From an uncultured Chlorobiaceae bacterium (lineage in GTDB: Bacteria > Bacteroidota > Chlorobiia > Chlorobiales > Chlorobiaceae): DNA of 64,000 bases. The stretch is taken from assembly GCA_903839405.1 (NCBI GenBank), contig CAIMCD010000005.1, forward strand, positions 30,316-94,315. The letters are read 5' to 3'. Each line of letters opens with the position of its first letter. The first letter of the stretch is position 1. Below the pieces are notes generated by a model, which saw only the letters and a list, made by a program, of their open reading frames with translations, did not search any database and was not told the origin of the DNA. Below, one piece after another: positions 27,086 to 34,335 of this stretch. The position numbers were made by a program, and so were the translations under genes.

Positions 27086-28543
27086 TTATTTTACTTTAGT
27101 GGCGCTCTTGCGATGTTCGTAATCGTGATAGTAGCCTACTTCAACGTTTTCAAGGATGGCCAGGGCATCATCCGTCAGCACGGCCAGTGACGAGTAGAGG
27201 GTCAAGAGGTACGAGGCGACGCCAAGCTTGTCGAGCCCCATAAGCCTTGCCGAGAGGCTCGGGCTGATCTCTCCGGGGATTCCGGCCTGATGCAGACCAA
27301 CAACGCCCTGCTCATTTTCACCGACACGCAGCAGGATAATGTTGGTTGTGCCGTGGCCCGACTTGCTGTTCTTGTTGATTTCAAGCTTGTCGCTTGGAAT
27401 AAGCGGCACACCGCGCCAGGTCAGCACCGGGGTTCCGAAGAGATTGATGGTGGCCGGAGGCACGCCGCGCCAAGTACATTCACGCTCAAACGCTGCAATG
27501 GCTTTCGGATGGGCAATAAAGAATGCCGGTTTTTTCCACACCTTGGTAAGCAGATCATCAAGGTCATCCGGGGTCGGGGTGCCGTAGCGGGTCGAGATGC
27601 GCTGGCCGGGATCGGCCGAGTGGAGCAGACCGAACTCGCGGTTGTTGATGAACTCCCACTCCTGACGCTCCTTGATTCCCTCGATGGTGAGCCGCATCTG
27701 CTGCTCTATCTGGTTGTAAGGCTCGTTGTAGAGGTCGGAAACCCTTGTATGCACACGAACAACCGTCTGAATCGCCTGCAGGGAGTATTCGCGGGGTTTG
27801 TTGGAGTAATCGACATAGGTTTCCGGAATTTCAACATCTTCCTCGAAACCGGCGATGAGGTCAATATGCTTTTCACCGTGCGTGTTGACCGTGGAACGGA
27901 TTTTCAGGTACTCGGCAACGGCTTGCTGGAATGACTCTTTCAGAGAGGGCGACTCCTTGAAGAGCTTTTCAATATCGACGCTTGAGAGCGAAAAGAGCGT
28001 GCCGGGAGTGATGGTGCGGATGGTGACCGGCGAGGGTTTGTCGGAAACCAGATCCTCTTCGCCGAAATACTCCCCTTCGGAGAGCAGGGCAATGCGCAGC
28101 TCTTCGCCGTGGAGTCCCTTGCTTAAAATTTCAACCTGGCCGTGGGCAATGATAAAGAGCTTGTGGCGATCTTCGCCTTCGAGGATCAGGGTGCTGCCGA
28201 GTTCCGACTCTTCAATCGAAAACTTTTTGGCAATCTTTGCAATGACTTCATCCTCAAATGAAGCAAAGAGCGGAATACTTTTCAGGGCTTCAGGCTTGAA
28301 TGAGGCAATGCCATCATGAAAATCAATGCCGATGCGTTCGGGTTTCTGCAGCTCTATTTTTGTCCGGTTGACACGGTAGGTGCCGGATGAAACATGAACC
28401 CACGGGAGAAGTTTGAGTATCCATCTCGGGGTGATGGACATCATCTGGGGAGCGGTTTTGGTCGTATTCGCCAGATTTCTTGCCACGCTTGTCGTTACGC
28501 TACGTTGCAGGTGGCTGTTTGATTCCCGTTGTGAATTTGACAT
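27086..28543 (-). CDS. Family 2 encapsulin shell protein with inserted cyclic-nucleotide-binding domain
   Basis: This 485-aa protein is a Family 2 (SrpI-like) nanocompartment shell of HK97 fold. A cNMP-binding-type domain lies at about residues 88-215 (IPLFASFEDEVIAKIAKKF ... LILEGEDRHKLFIIAHGQVE ... SEGEYFGEEDLVSDKPSPVT), which places it in subtype 2B. Flanking shell segments include the N-arm (residues ~35-75), the EWEFINNREFGLLHS segment (~295-309) and the C-terminal LSARLMGLDKLGVASYLLTL. The neighbouring cargo is cysteine desulfurase, and cysE and cysK lie upstream in the same direction, the SrpG-SrpH-SrpI arrangement known from cyanobacteria. Shells of this family self-assemble into cages. 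Confidence 0.93.
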   Translation of the reverse strand: MSNSQRESNSHLQRSVTTSVARNLANTTKTAPQMMSITPRWILKLLPWVHVSSGTYRVNRTKIELQKPERIGIDFHDGIASFKPEALKSIPLFASFEDEVIAKIAKKFSIEESELGSTLILEGEDRHKLFIIAHGQVEILSKGLHGEELRIALLSEGEYFGEEDLVSDKPSPVTIRTITPGTLFSLSSVDIEKLFKESPSLKESFQQAVAEYLKIRSTVNTHGEKHIDLIAGFEEDVEIPETYVDYSNKPREYSLQAIQTVVRVHTRVSDLYNEPYNQIEQQMRLTIEGIKERQEWEFINNREFGLLHSADPGQRISTRYGTPTPDDLDDLLTKVWKKPAFFIAHPKAIAAFERECTWRGVPPATINLFGTPVLTWRGVPLIPSDKLEINKNSKSGHGTTNIILLRVGENEQGVVGLHQAGIPGEISPSLSARLMGLDKLGVASYLLTLYSSLAVLTDDALAILENVEVGYYHDYEHRKSATKVK

Positions 28544-28582
28544 AGGTGTGTGCCTAAGGGTTTTAAAGATGATCGTTATGTT

Positions 28583-29494
28583 TTAAATGCCGAGGCCGTC
28601 GGTAAAACTGCTCTCCACGGCTTTCTGCTGCAGGATTCTTGAGTTTGGCGGTACCGTTCTGGTAAGCCAGACGTTTCCGCCGATAACCGAGTTTTTGCCG
28701 ATGGTGATCCGTCCAAGGATGTTGGCGTTGGAGTAGACCACAACGCCGTCTTCAAGAATCGGATGACGCGGCACATCCTTGGCCGGGTTGCCGTCCTTGT
28801 CGAGGGCAAATTTTTTCGCGCCAAGCGTTACGCCCTGGTAGAGCCGGACGTTGTTGCCGATGACGCAGGTTTCGCCAATGACGACTCCGGTTCCGTGATC
28901 AATGCAGAAATACTCCCCGATGCTTGCGCCGGGATGAATATCAATACCGGTTTCCGAGTGGGCCATTTCAGCAATGATTCTTGGTATCAGGGGCACTCCA
29001 AGCTTCAGGAGGGTATGCGCCGCCCGGTGATTGATCATGGCCCGGATGGAGGGGTAGCAGAAAACAATTTCGCCATGGTTTTTTGCTGCCGGATCTCCGT
29101 TGTAGATGGCATTGACGTCAGTGCACAAAACACGCTTGAGTTCGGGAAGCGTTCCGATGAATCGGCGGGCGGTTTCAGCCGCACCCTCCTCTGCGTTGAC
29201 GGAACAACGGCCTCCTGCATCAAAATGCTGTACGCTCAGAATCTGTTCTGAAAGCAGTCCAAAGAGTTTCTCAATGCGTACACCCAAAAAATGGGGGAGC
29301 GATTCCGGCCGCAGGATGGGGCCACCGAAATATCCGGGAAAGAGGATGGAGCGAAGCAGCTCAACCGACTCTTTGAGCTTTTCAATTGAGGGAAGCAGAT
29401 GTTCATGATGCTCAACATTGCTGCATTCAGTGTCCGCGGGCCCGGAGAGGAGCCGGATTGCCTCTTCAATGACACTGCTGCTTTTGATTTCCAT
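28583..29494 (-). CDS. cysE: Serine O-acetyltransferase (CysE/EpsC type)
   Basis: This 303-aa acetyltransferase makes O-acetylserine from serine and acetyl-CoA. A helical N-terminal half is followed by the left-handed beta-helix: AHSETGIDIHPGASIGEYFC, then HGTGVVIGETCVIGNNVRLYQGVTLGA and RHPILEDGVVVYSNANILGRITIG. The active-site His pair (H in AHSETGID and in IDHGTG) is present. The protein has the longer N-terminal form common in SrpH-like enzymes. It lies 39 bp upstream of the encapsulin gene and 98 bp downstream of cysK. Confidence 0.93.
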   Translation of the reverse strand: MEIKSSSVIEEAIRLLSGPADTECSNVEHHEHLLPSIEKLKESVELLRSILFPGYFGGPILRPESLPHFLGVRIEKLFGLLSEQILSVQHFDAGGRCSVNAEEGAAETARRFIGTLPELKRVLCTDVNAIYNGDPAAKNHGEIVFCYPSIRAMINHRAAHTLLKLGVPLIPRIIAEMAHSETGIDIHPGASIGEYFCIDHGTGVVIGETCVIGNNVRLYQGVTLGAKKFALDKDGNPAKDVPRHPILEDGVVVYSNANILGRITIGKNSVIGGNVWLTRTVPPNSRILQQKAVESSFTDGLGI

Positions 29495-29558
29495 GATGAT
29501 AATTTCTCCCTGAAACGGATCTCCGTTCTATTTAAGTATTTATTTTTTTAGAGTATCA

Positions 29559-29584
29559 GCCTGGGCCGCAGGAGCAGCCCAGGC
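29559..29584 (-). other. Intercistronic hairpin between cysK and cysE
   Basis: GCCTGGGC and GCCCAGGC form an 8-bp stem with a 10-nt loop directly after the cysK stop. It is followed on the minus strand by an A-rich rather than T-rich stretch, so it may only partly stop transcription into cysE. Confidence 0.4.
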
Positions 29585-29592
29585 CGGGCTCT

Positions 29593-30546
29593 TCAGATCA
29601 CAACCGGCTCATTCTCAAACTGGTAGAGCAGGGTTGAGAGGTAGCGTTCGCCGGTATCCGGCAGGATGACAACAATACGCTTTCCCTTGTTCTCCTCACG
29701 CAAGGCAAGCTGCAGTGCGGCGTAAACGGCTGCACCTGAAGATATACCCACAATGAGGCCCTCAGTTTTAGCTAGTTTGCGACCGGTACGCAGGGCATCT
29801 TCGTTCTTAACCGGGATAATTTCATCAATAATGCCGGTGTTCAAAATGTCAGGGATAAAGCCAGCACCGATTCCCTGGATTTTATGCGGTCCGGGTTTGC
29901 CGCCGGCAATCACCTGTGAATCGAACGGTTCAACTGCTACGATTTTGACCGCAGGGTTCCGCTGTTTGAGTATCTCTCCAACGCCGGTTATGGTGCCGCC
30001 GGTTCCCACGCCGCTGACAAAAATATCAACCTGTCCGTCAGTGTCCTTCCAGATCTCTTCGGCCGTTGTTTTGCGGTGGATTTCGGGATTTGCAAGGTTT
30101 TTGAACTGTTGCGGCACAAAGGAGTTCGCATACTCGGTATGCAGCTCGTCGGCTTTCTTGATGGCTCCAACCATGCCTTCAGGTCCTGGTGTCAGCACCA
30201 GTTCAGCTCCGAGTGCCTTGAGCAGATTGCGGCGCTCAATACTCATGGTTTCAGGCATGGTGAGTATCAGGCGGTACCCTTTGGCTGCAGCAATAAACGC
30301 CAGCGCAATACCGGTGTTACCGCTGGTCGGTTCAATAATGATGCTCTCCTGGTTGATAAGACCCTGTTTCTCTGCATCTTCGATCATGGAAAAACCGATA
30401 CGATCCTTGACACTTCCGCCCGGATTGAAGTACTCAAGTTTGGCAATAATGGTTGCCAAGGCCTCATGCTCACTCCCGAAATTTTGAAGTTCCAGTAAAG
30501 GAGTGTTACCGATCAAATCGGTCAGTTTTTTTGCGATACGTCCCAT
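29593..30546 (-). CDS. cysK: Cysteine synthase A (O-acetylserine sulfhydrylase)
   Basis: This 317-aa PLP enzyme converts O-acetylserine and sulfide to cysteine. The PLP lysine is in [11 protein letters not shown] (~residue 46), the substrate loop in [11 protein letters not shown], the phosphate loop in [12 protein letters not shown], and the C-terminal [11 protein letters not shown] contacts PLP. It is the first gene of the cysK-cysE-encapsulin-desulfurase array and would make the cysteine that the encapsulated desulfurase consumes, or both may serve sulfur storage and stress response. Confidence 0.95.
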   Translation of the reverse strand: MGRIAKKLTDLIGNTPLLELQNFGSEHEALATIIAKLEYFNPGGSVKDRIGFSMIEDAEKQGLINQESIIIEPTSGNTGIALAFIAAAKGYRLILTMPETMSIERRNLLKALGAELVLTPGPEGMVGAIKKADELHTEYANSFVPQQFKNLANPEIHRKTTAEEIWKDTDGQVDIFVSGVGTGGTITGVGEILKQRNPAVKIVAVEPFDSQVIAGGKPGPHKIQGIGAGFIPDILNTGIIDEIIPVKNEDALRTGRKLAKTEGLIVGISSGAAVYAALQLALREENKGKRIVVILPDTGERYLSTLLYQFENEPVVI

Positions 30547-30725
30547 AGCTTTCTGTTGTGTTTAAGGTTACTGTTTTATTTTCTCACAATTTGTTGATTG
30601 TTTCTTTTTTTATGTTCTCATATGATAAACGTAATAGCGCATGATATTTCTGTTTCTTTTTTTCACCCTTCTGCCATTTGTTTCCGTAGCCATTTTCCTG
30701 TACCACCTCTCCTTCTTCTGCATGA

Positions 30726-30875
30726 GGTAAACACGCTCATGGTCTGCAGTTAAAGGGGGTTCAGAGCATTTATTTTCAAGGGTTTGGCACGCTTAAAAGA
30801 TCATCAATAACTACCGGAATGTAAATACCCTTTAAGAGTGATATCGTCTACCGCAAAACAGGTATACACGCTCAT
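30726..30875. promoter_or_regulatory. Pair of 15-bp direct repeats upstream of cysK
   Basis: GGTAAACACGCTCAT at 30726 and GGTATACACGCTCAT at 30861 differ at one position and lie 135 bp apart in the 325-bp gap between the response-regulator stop (the second copy overlaps that stop) and cysK. They could be regulator sites. The rest of the gap is AT-rich, and I see no RNA or other element in it. Confidence 0.35.
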
Positions 30876-31525
30876 ATGTGATACTCGATGTTGTCAATCA
30901 GGCCGGCTTTTATGGCGTACATGAGCAGTTCAGGGCTGTTTGAGACACCAAGTTTCCGGAAAATATTTTTTCTGTGTGTCATGACGGTATGGAAACTGAT
31001 ATGTTTTTTTACCGCAATCTCCTTTGTCGACAATCCTCCTGAAATCATGCGGACTATTTCGATCTCGGATGAGGTCAGAATGCGGGCATCTTCGAGAGGC
31101 GTTTCTTTATTGAGAAGAATATCAAGCACGTCTCCAGAATAATATTTTTTCCCTTTCAGTGCGGCATCAATGGCATGAAAAATCTCTTCGCGATCATCGG
31201 TTTTCAGGATGATGTTTTTAATGCCAGCATCGTTCAGCTCCTTTATGGTTATGTGGGTTACGGCATTGGTCAGAACAATAATGCCGGTTTCCGGATATTT
31301 TTTTCTCACTTCGCCGAGATCGCTGACCGAATCAAAATCAAGCAGGATATAGTCGGTGATAATGAGCGAAATCGGCTCTTTTTGCAGATACTGCTGCAAA
31401 CCAGCCTTTGTTGTTACCGTGTAGAATGTCCGGTAGAGCGGCGCAAGGAGAGCCTGCAGGGCTTCCCTTGTTAAGAACTGCCGGTCGGCAAGCACAACAG
31501 AGTGGTTTAGGTAGTTTTTATTCAT
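30872..31525 (-). CDS. LuxR/NarL-family response regulator
   Basis: At 217 aa this has a receiver domain (residues ~8-125; phospho-acceptor Asp58 in LIITDYILLD; Thr in IIVLTNA; Lys in ILKTDD) and a LuxR-type helix-turn-helix (ILTSSEIEIVRMISGGLSTK, then EIAVKKHISFHTVMTHRKNIFRKLGV). No partner kinase is in the window. It begins 3 bp after the HPr-like gene, so it is co-transcribed with the putative cysteine-regulated operon and may control neighbouring sulfur genes. That is inference. Confidence 0.9.
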   Translation of the reverse strand: MNKNYLNHSVVLADRQFLTREALQALLAPLYRTFYTVTTKAGLQQYLQKEPISLIITDYILLDFDSVSDLGEVRKKYPETGIIVLTNAVTHITIKELNDAGIKNIILKTDDREEIFHAIDAALKGKKYYSGDVLDILLNKETPLEDARILTSSEIEIVRMISGGLSTKEIAVKKHISFHTVMTHRKNIFRKLGVSNSPELLMYAIKAGLIDNIEYHI

Positions 31526-31528
31526 GGT

Positions 31529-31795
31529 TCAGATGCCAGCTCCGTTTTCAAAAACTTCTTCAATCATGGTCAGGGTTTTGTTTTCATTGTTGCCTTCAAC
31601 CGTTACCTGCAAGGTTGTGCCCATAATGGCGCACAGGGCAAGCATCTCAAGAAAAGAGTCTGAACGGGCCGTTTCTCCACTCTCTTTCTGAAAAACAACC
31701 GAGCATTGCTGTTCGCGGGAGATTTTGAAAATTTTTGCAAGGGCCCGGAAATGCAATCCTTCAGGGATCTGTATCGTGAGATGCTTGTTTACCAT
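31529..31795 (-). CDS. HPr-like phosphocarrier-family protein
   Basis: This 88-aa HPr-fold protein has the phosphorylatable histidine His15 in GLHFRALAKI, although the usual Pro after the Arg is Ala. The regulatory-serine region reads ARSDSFLEMLALCA in place of the usual SIL-type helix. No PTS enzymes occur nearby. The gene sits between an O-acetylhomoserine sulfhydrylase gene and a response regulator, so it is probably not a sugar-transport HPr. A regulatory or sulfur-linked role is inferred only from position. Confidence 0.85.
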   Translation of the reverse strand: MVNKHLTIQIPEGLHFRALAKIFKISREQQCSVVFQKESGETARSDSFLEMLALCAIMGTTLQVTVEGNNENKTLTMIEEVFENGAGI

Positions 31796-31855
31796 TGTAC
31801 CGTTACACTGTGCTAACTATTGAAACTGAATCAGCTTGTCAGCCTGATCTTTTAA

Positions 31856-33145
31856 TTATTTACTTCGAAGAACCTCATCAAGCGCCTCAATCAGGTCATC
31901 GGGATGTTCAAGGCCGATGGAGAGACGGATCAAATCAGCCGAAAGGCCGCTCTGGAGCTGCTGCTCTTCCGATAGCTGACTGTGCGAGGTGCTTGCCGGG
32001 TGGAGGATCAGGCTTTTGGCATCACCGACATTGGCCAGGTGTGAGAAGAGCTTGATGGTGTCGATAATTTTGACCGCCTTCTCATAACCGCCTTTAACCC
32101 CAAAGACCACCATGCCGCCAAATCCGTTTTTCAAATCTTTTGAAGCTGCCGGGTAGGATGGATCGCTCTCCAGACCTGGATAGCGTACCCATGCCACTTC
32201 AGGATGCTCGGCAAGATGGCGGGCAACCTTCAGGGCGTTTTCCGAATGGCGGGCCATACGCACATGCAGGGTTTCAAGTCCCTGAATAAAGATCCAGGAG
32301 TTGTCGGGCGAAATGCAGGCACCGAGGTTTCTGAGCGGCACGGTTCGTACCCGAAGGGCAAAAGCAATTGGCGCAAGCGGTTCCGGCAGGTCAATGGCCC
32401 AGCGAAGCCCGTGGTAGTTGTTGTCGGGTTCGGTAAAGAGCGGGTGGCGTCCCCCTTTCCAGTCAAATCGTCCGGCATCGGTAATGATGCCGCCGAGACC
32501 GGCACCATGGCCGCCAAGCCATTTGGTCAGGGAGTTGATGACAATATCGGCCCCAAGCTCTATGGTTTTGAGGTGGTAGGGGGTGGTGAAGGTTGCGTCA
32601 ACAATCAGCGGAAGGCCGTTCTTGTGGGCAACATCGGCAATGGCTTTAACATCGGTATAGTCGAGCACCGGGTTGCCAATGGTTTCAATGAAAAGGGCTT
32701 TTGTTTTTTCGGTAATTGCCCGCTCGAAATTGGCCGGATCTTTGGGATCAACGAATTTCACGGTAATGCCGAGTTTCGGTAAAATGGCGTCGAACTGGGT
32801 GTAGGTGCCGCCATAGAGATTGTTGGCTGCAACGATTTCATCTCCAGCTTCGGCCAGTGTAATGATTGCATAAAAAATTGCGGCCGTGCCTGACGCAAGG
32901 GCCACGGAGGCGGCACCCCCTTCAAGCTGGGTGACCCGCTGTTCGAGAATATCGGTGGTCGGGTTCATCAGTCGGGTATAGATATTGCCCAGCTCTTTGA
33001 GGGCAAAAAGGTTTGCGGCATGTTCGGTGCTTTTAAAGAGATAGGAGCTGGTGCGGTAAACCGGCACTCCGCGTGACTGGGTTGCATCGACCGATTGTCC
33101 TGCATGCAGGGCAAGTGTTTCAAAACGATAGTTCTCTGTGCTCAT
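31856..33145 (-). CDS. O-acetylhomoserine/O-acetylserine sulfhydrylase (MetY type)
   Basis: This 429-aa PLP enzyme of the Cys/Met family adds sulfide to an acetylated amino acid. It starts MSTENYRFETLALHAGQ. YTRLMNPTTDILEQRV contributes phosphate contacts, the PLP lysine is in INSLTKWLGGHGAG, and the C-terminus contains AKSLILHPASTSHSQL, typical of MetY. The frame is open 165 bp further upstream, but that part is the tRNA-Cys gene read through. I place the start at 33145 because GAGGAG lies ~10 nt before it. It lies 60 bp upstream of the HPr-like gene. Confidence 0.93.
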   Translation of the reverse strand: MSTENYRFETLALHAGQSVDATQSRGVPVYRTSSYLFKSTEHAANLFALKELGNIYTRLMNPTTDILEQRVTQLEGGAASVALASGTAAIFYAIITLAEAGDEIVAANNLYGGTYTQFDAILPKLGITVKFVDPKDPANFERAITEKTKALFIETIGNPVLDYTDVKAIADVAHKNGLPLIVDATFTTPYHLKTIELGADIVINSLTKWLGGHGAGLGGIITDAGRFDWKGGRHPLFTEPDNNYHGLRWAIDLPEPLAPIAFALRVRTVPLRNLGACISPDNSWIFIQGLETLHVRMARHSENALKVARHLAEHPEVAWVRYPGLESDPSYPAASKDLKNGFGGMVVFGVKGGYEKAVKIIDTIKLFSHLANVGDAKSLILHPASTSHSQLSEEQQLQSGLSADLIRLSIGLEHPDDLIEALDEVLRSK

Positions 33146-33208
33146 TGCTTTTACTCTCCTCGTATTAGGGTTTGTTATTTGATTACTTCCGCTACTCTTT
33201 GACCATTG

Positions 33209-33281
33209 CGGCGACGGCAAGATTCGAACTTGCGAAAAATGGTTTTGCAGACCCTGGTTTGAACCTCTCACCCACGTCGCC
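33209..33281 (-). tRNA. tRNA-Cys (GCA), non-canonical, inside a sulfur operon
   Basis: The acceptor arms GGCGACG (33275-33281 region) and CGTCGCC (33210-33216) pair over 7 bp. The T-arm GCAAG-TTCGAAT-CTTGC is perfect, and the anticodon loop is CTGCAAA with anticodon GCA. Deviations are a G at discriminator position 73 (tRNA-Cys almost always has U73), a 3' end continuing G-C-A-A rather than CCA, a G-A mismatch in the anticodon stem, and a weak 3-bp D-stem with position 26 apparently missing. It lies between the DUF4395 and sulfhydrylase genes on the same strand, inside the transcription unit. It may be a specialised tRNA-Cys rather than the main translational one. Confidence 0.85.
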
Positions 33282-33322
33282 ACGAAAAACTTATTAAGAG
33301 CGTTATACAACTCACTATTTCC

Positions 33323-33817
33323 TTACTCAGCCGGAACGGCTCCGTTTTTCGATTCACTCCCGGTTGCCGGCTTTTTACCGAAGAGCCGGAAGCGTTGCAG
33401 ATTGAACTGGTAGAAGAGAAAGCAGCCGAAGCAGAAGCCCGAGAGCGCTATGGCGGCGGCAACGGCTACAAAGCCTGAAAGGATCCATCCTGCAATCGGG
33501 GCCCCGAAGAGAAAGGCAAGTTGAGCACTGCCGAGCAGAGTTGCGGCAATGGAGTTATTGAAGCGCATCAGCCTGGGATCTTCAGTTCCGGCACTCTGGT
33601 TCTGGCGGGCAAAGAGGCGCGATCCGATAAAGAAGATGAGGCTTCCTTTTCTGCCGGAGATAACGGAGCCAAGAATGATCACAAAAAGTGCGGTGGTCAG
33701 AAGCGGCTGCTGCAGCACAATGGCCACACTGATGCCAGCTAGTAGCACGGCTCGGTTCAGTTTGACGATCGGCAGTGGTATTCCTGTGCATTGAGTTGAA
33801 GATGATGGTGACGACAT
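33323..33817 (-). CDS. DUF4395 membrane protein
   Basis: This 164-aa protein has four hydrophobic segments (LLAGISVAIVLQQPLL, TALFVIILGSVISG, ATLLGSAQLAFLFGAPIAGW, FVAVAAAIALSGFCFGCFLF). The family signature is GFCFGCFLFYQFNLQRF, with its two cysteines 3 residues apart. The ATG at 33817 is chosen because the frame upstream (to 33916) runs through the terminator hairpin. DUF4395 genes often sit with thiol or sulfur genes. It is the first gene after the putative cysteine attenuator. Confidence 0.85.
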   Translation of the reverse strand: MSSPSSSTQCTGIPLPIVKLNRAVLLAGISVAIVLQQPLLTTALFVIILGSVISGRKGSLIFFIGSRLFARQNQSAGTEDPRLMRFNNSIAATLLGSAQLAFLFGAPIAGWILSGFVAVAAAIALSGFCFGCFLFYQFNLQRFRLFGKKPATGSESKNGAVPAE

Positions 33818-33861
33818 AACAGTTCTCTTGTAATGGTTAACGGTTCGTTCAGAATTTTGAG

Positions 33862-33900
33862 AAAATAAAAAAAGCCGGTTCTGACACTCAGAACCGGCTT
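33862..33900 (-). terminator. Intrinsic terminator, candidate attenuator
   Basis: On the minus strand AAGCCGGTTCTGA at 33888-33900 pairs with TCAGAACCGGCTT at 33872-33884 over 13 bp with a 3-nt loop, followed by a T-run (TTTTTTTATTTT). It lies 35 nt after the stop of the Cys-rich leader ORF and ~45 bp before the DUF4395 start, the classic layout of transcription attenuation. Confidence 0.85.
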
Positions 33901-33934
33901 GTAAAGATGGTCGCACTTCATGAAATCACTTGAA

Positions 33935-34006
33935 CTACGATGCTCTTCCGGATATCTTCGTATCGGAACGTTGCAACATACAACAACAGCAACAGCCGCA
34001 GGGCAT
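33935..34006 (-). CDS. Cysteine-rich leader peptide (attenuator)
   Basis: This 23-codon minus-strand ORF starts MPCGCCCCCM: Cys codons at positions 3, 5, 6, 7, 8 and 9 (TGC/TGT), six in nine codons, then LQRSDTKISGRAS and stop. An in-frame ATG at 34036 would extend it by 10 residues; neither start has a clear Shine-Dalgarno sequence. It is followed by the strong terminator at 33872-33900 and then by a tRNA-Cys and sulfur-assimilation operon. Cysteine limitation would stall ribosomes on the Cys codons, as in his/trp leaders. This is a strong inference, not proof. Confidence 0.75.
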   Translation of the reverse strand: MPCGCCCCCMLQRSDTKISGRAS

Positions 34007-34036
34007 TGAGGTGGTTGTTGAGATTATTGACTTCAT

Positions 34037-34335
34037 GGTTACTGCTTTTAATGATTATCTATTAACGATTGTTAATATTAATTTAAATATTTTCCAAAAT
34101 TTTTTGCCTGTTTTATGCTTATTGGAGTAAAATTGATCGTTTTTTTATTGTTTTTACGTTAAAAGTGGCTCGCCAGAGCATTGGTTAAACCGCGCACTTT
34201 CCTTGTAAATGCGGCAGGACTTCCCCTCCGATTTTATGCTGGTTCTCACTGAATCTCGATAGACATCTTATCCATCTTCAGACTTTGGGAGCAGTTCATG
34301 GTTGAATATGGGTATCAACGCCTCTCTGCTGGGTT
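34037..34335. other. 299-bp gene-free region upstream of the Cys leader
   Basis: The AT-rich part at 34040-34170 probably holds the promoter for the leader and cysteine operon, but I cannot assign -10 and -35 boxes. The stretch 34170-34335 follows the 3' end of the DUF4405 gene and shows no further gene or RNA. Confidence 0.3.

Noticed and set aside
33146..33310. N-terminal extension of the O-acetylhomoserine sulfhydrylase frame
   Set aside because: This part is the tRNA-Cys gene read as protein; the real start has GAGGAG just upstream at 33145.
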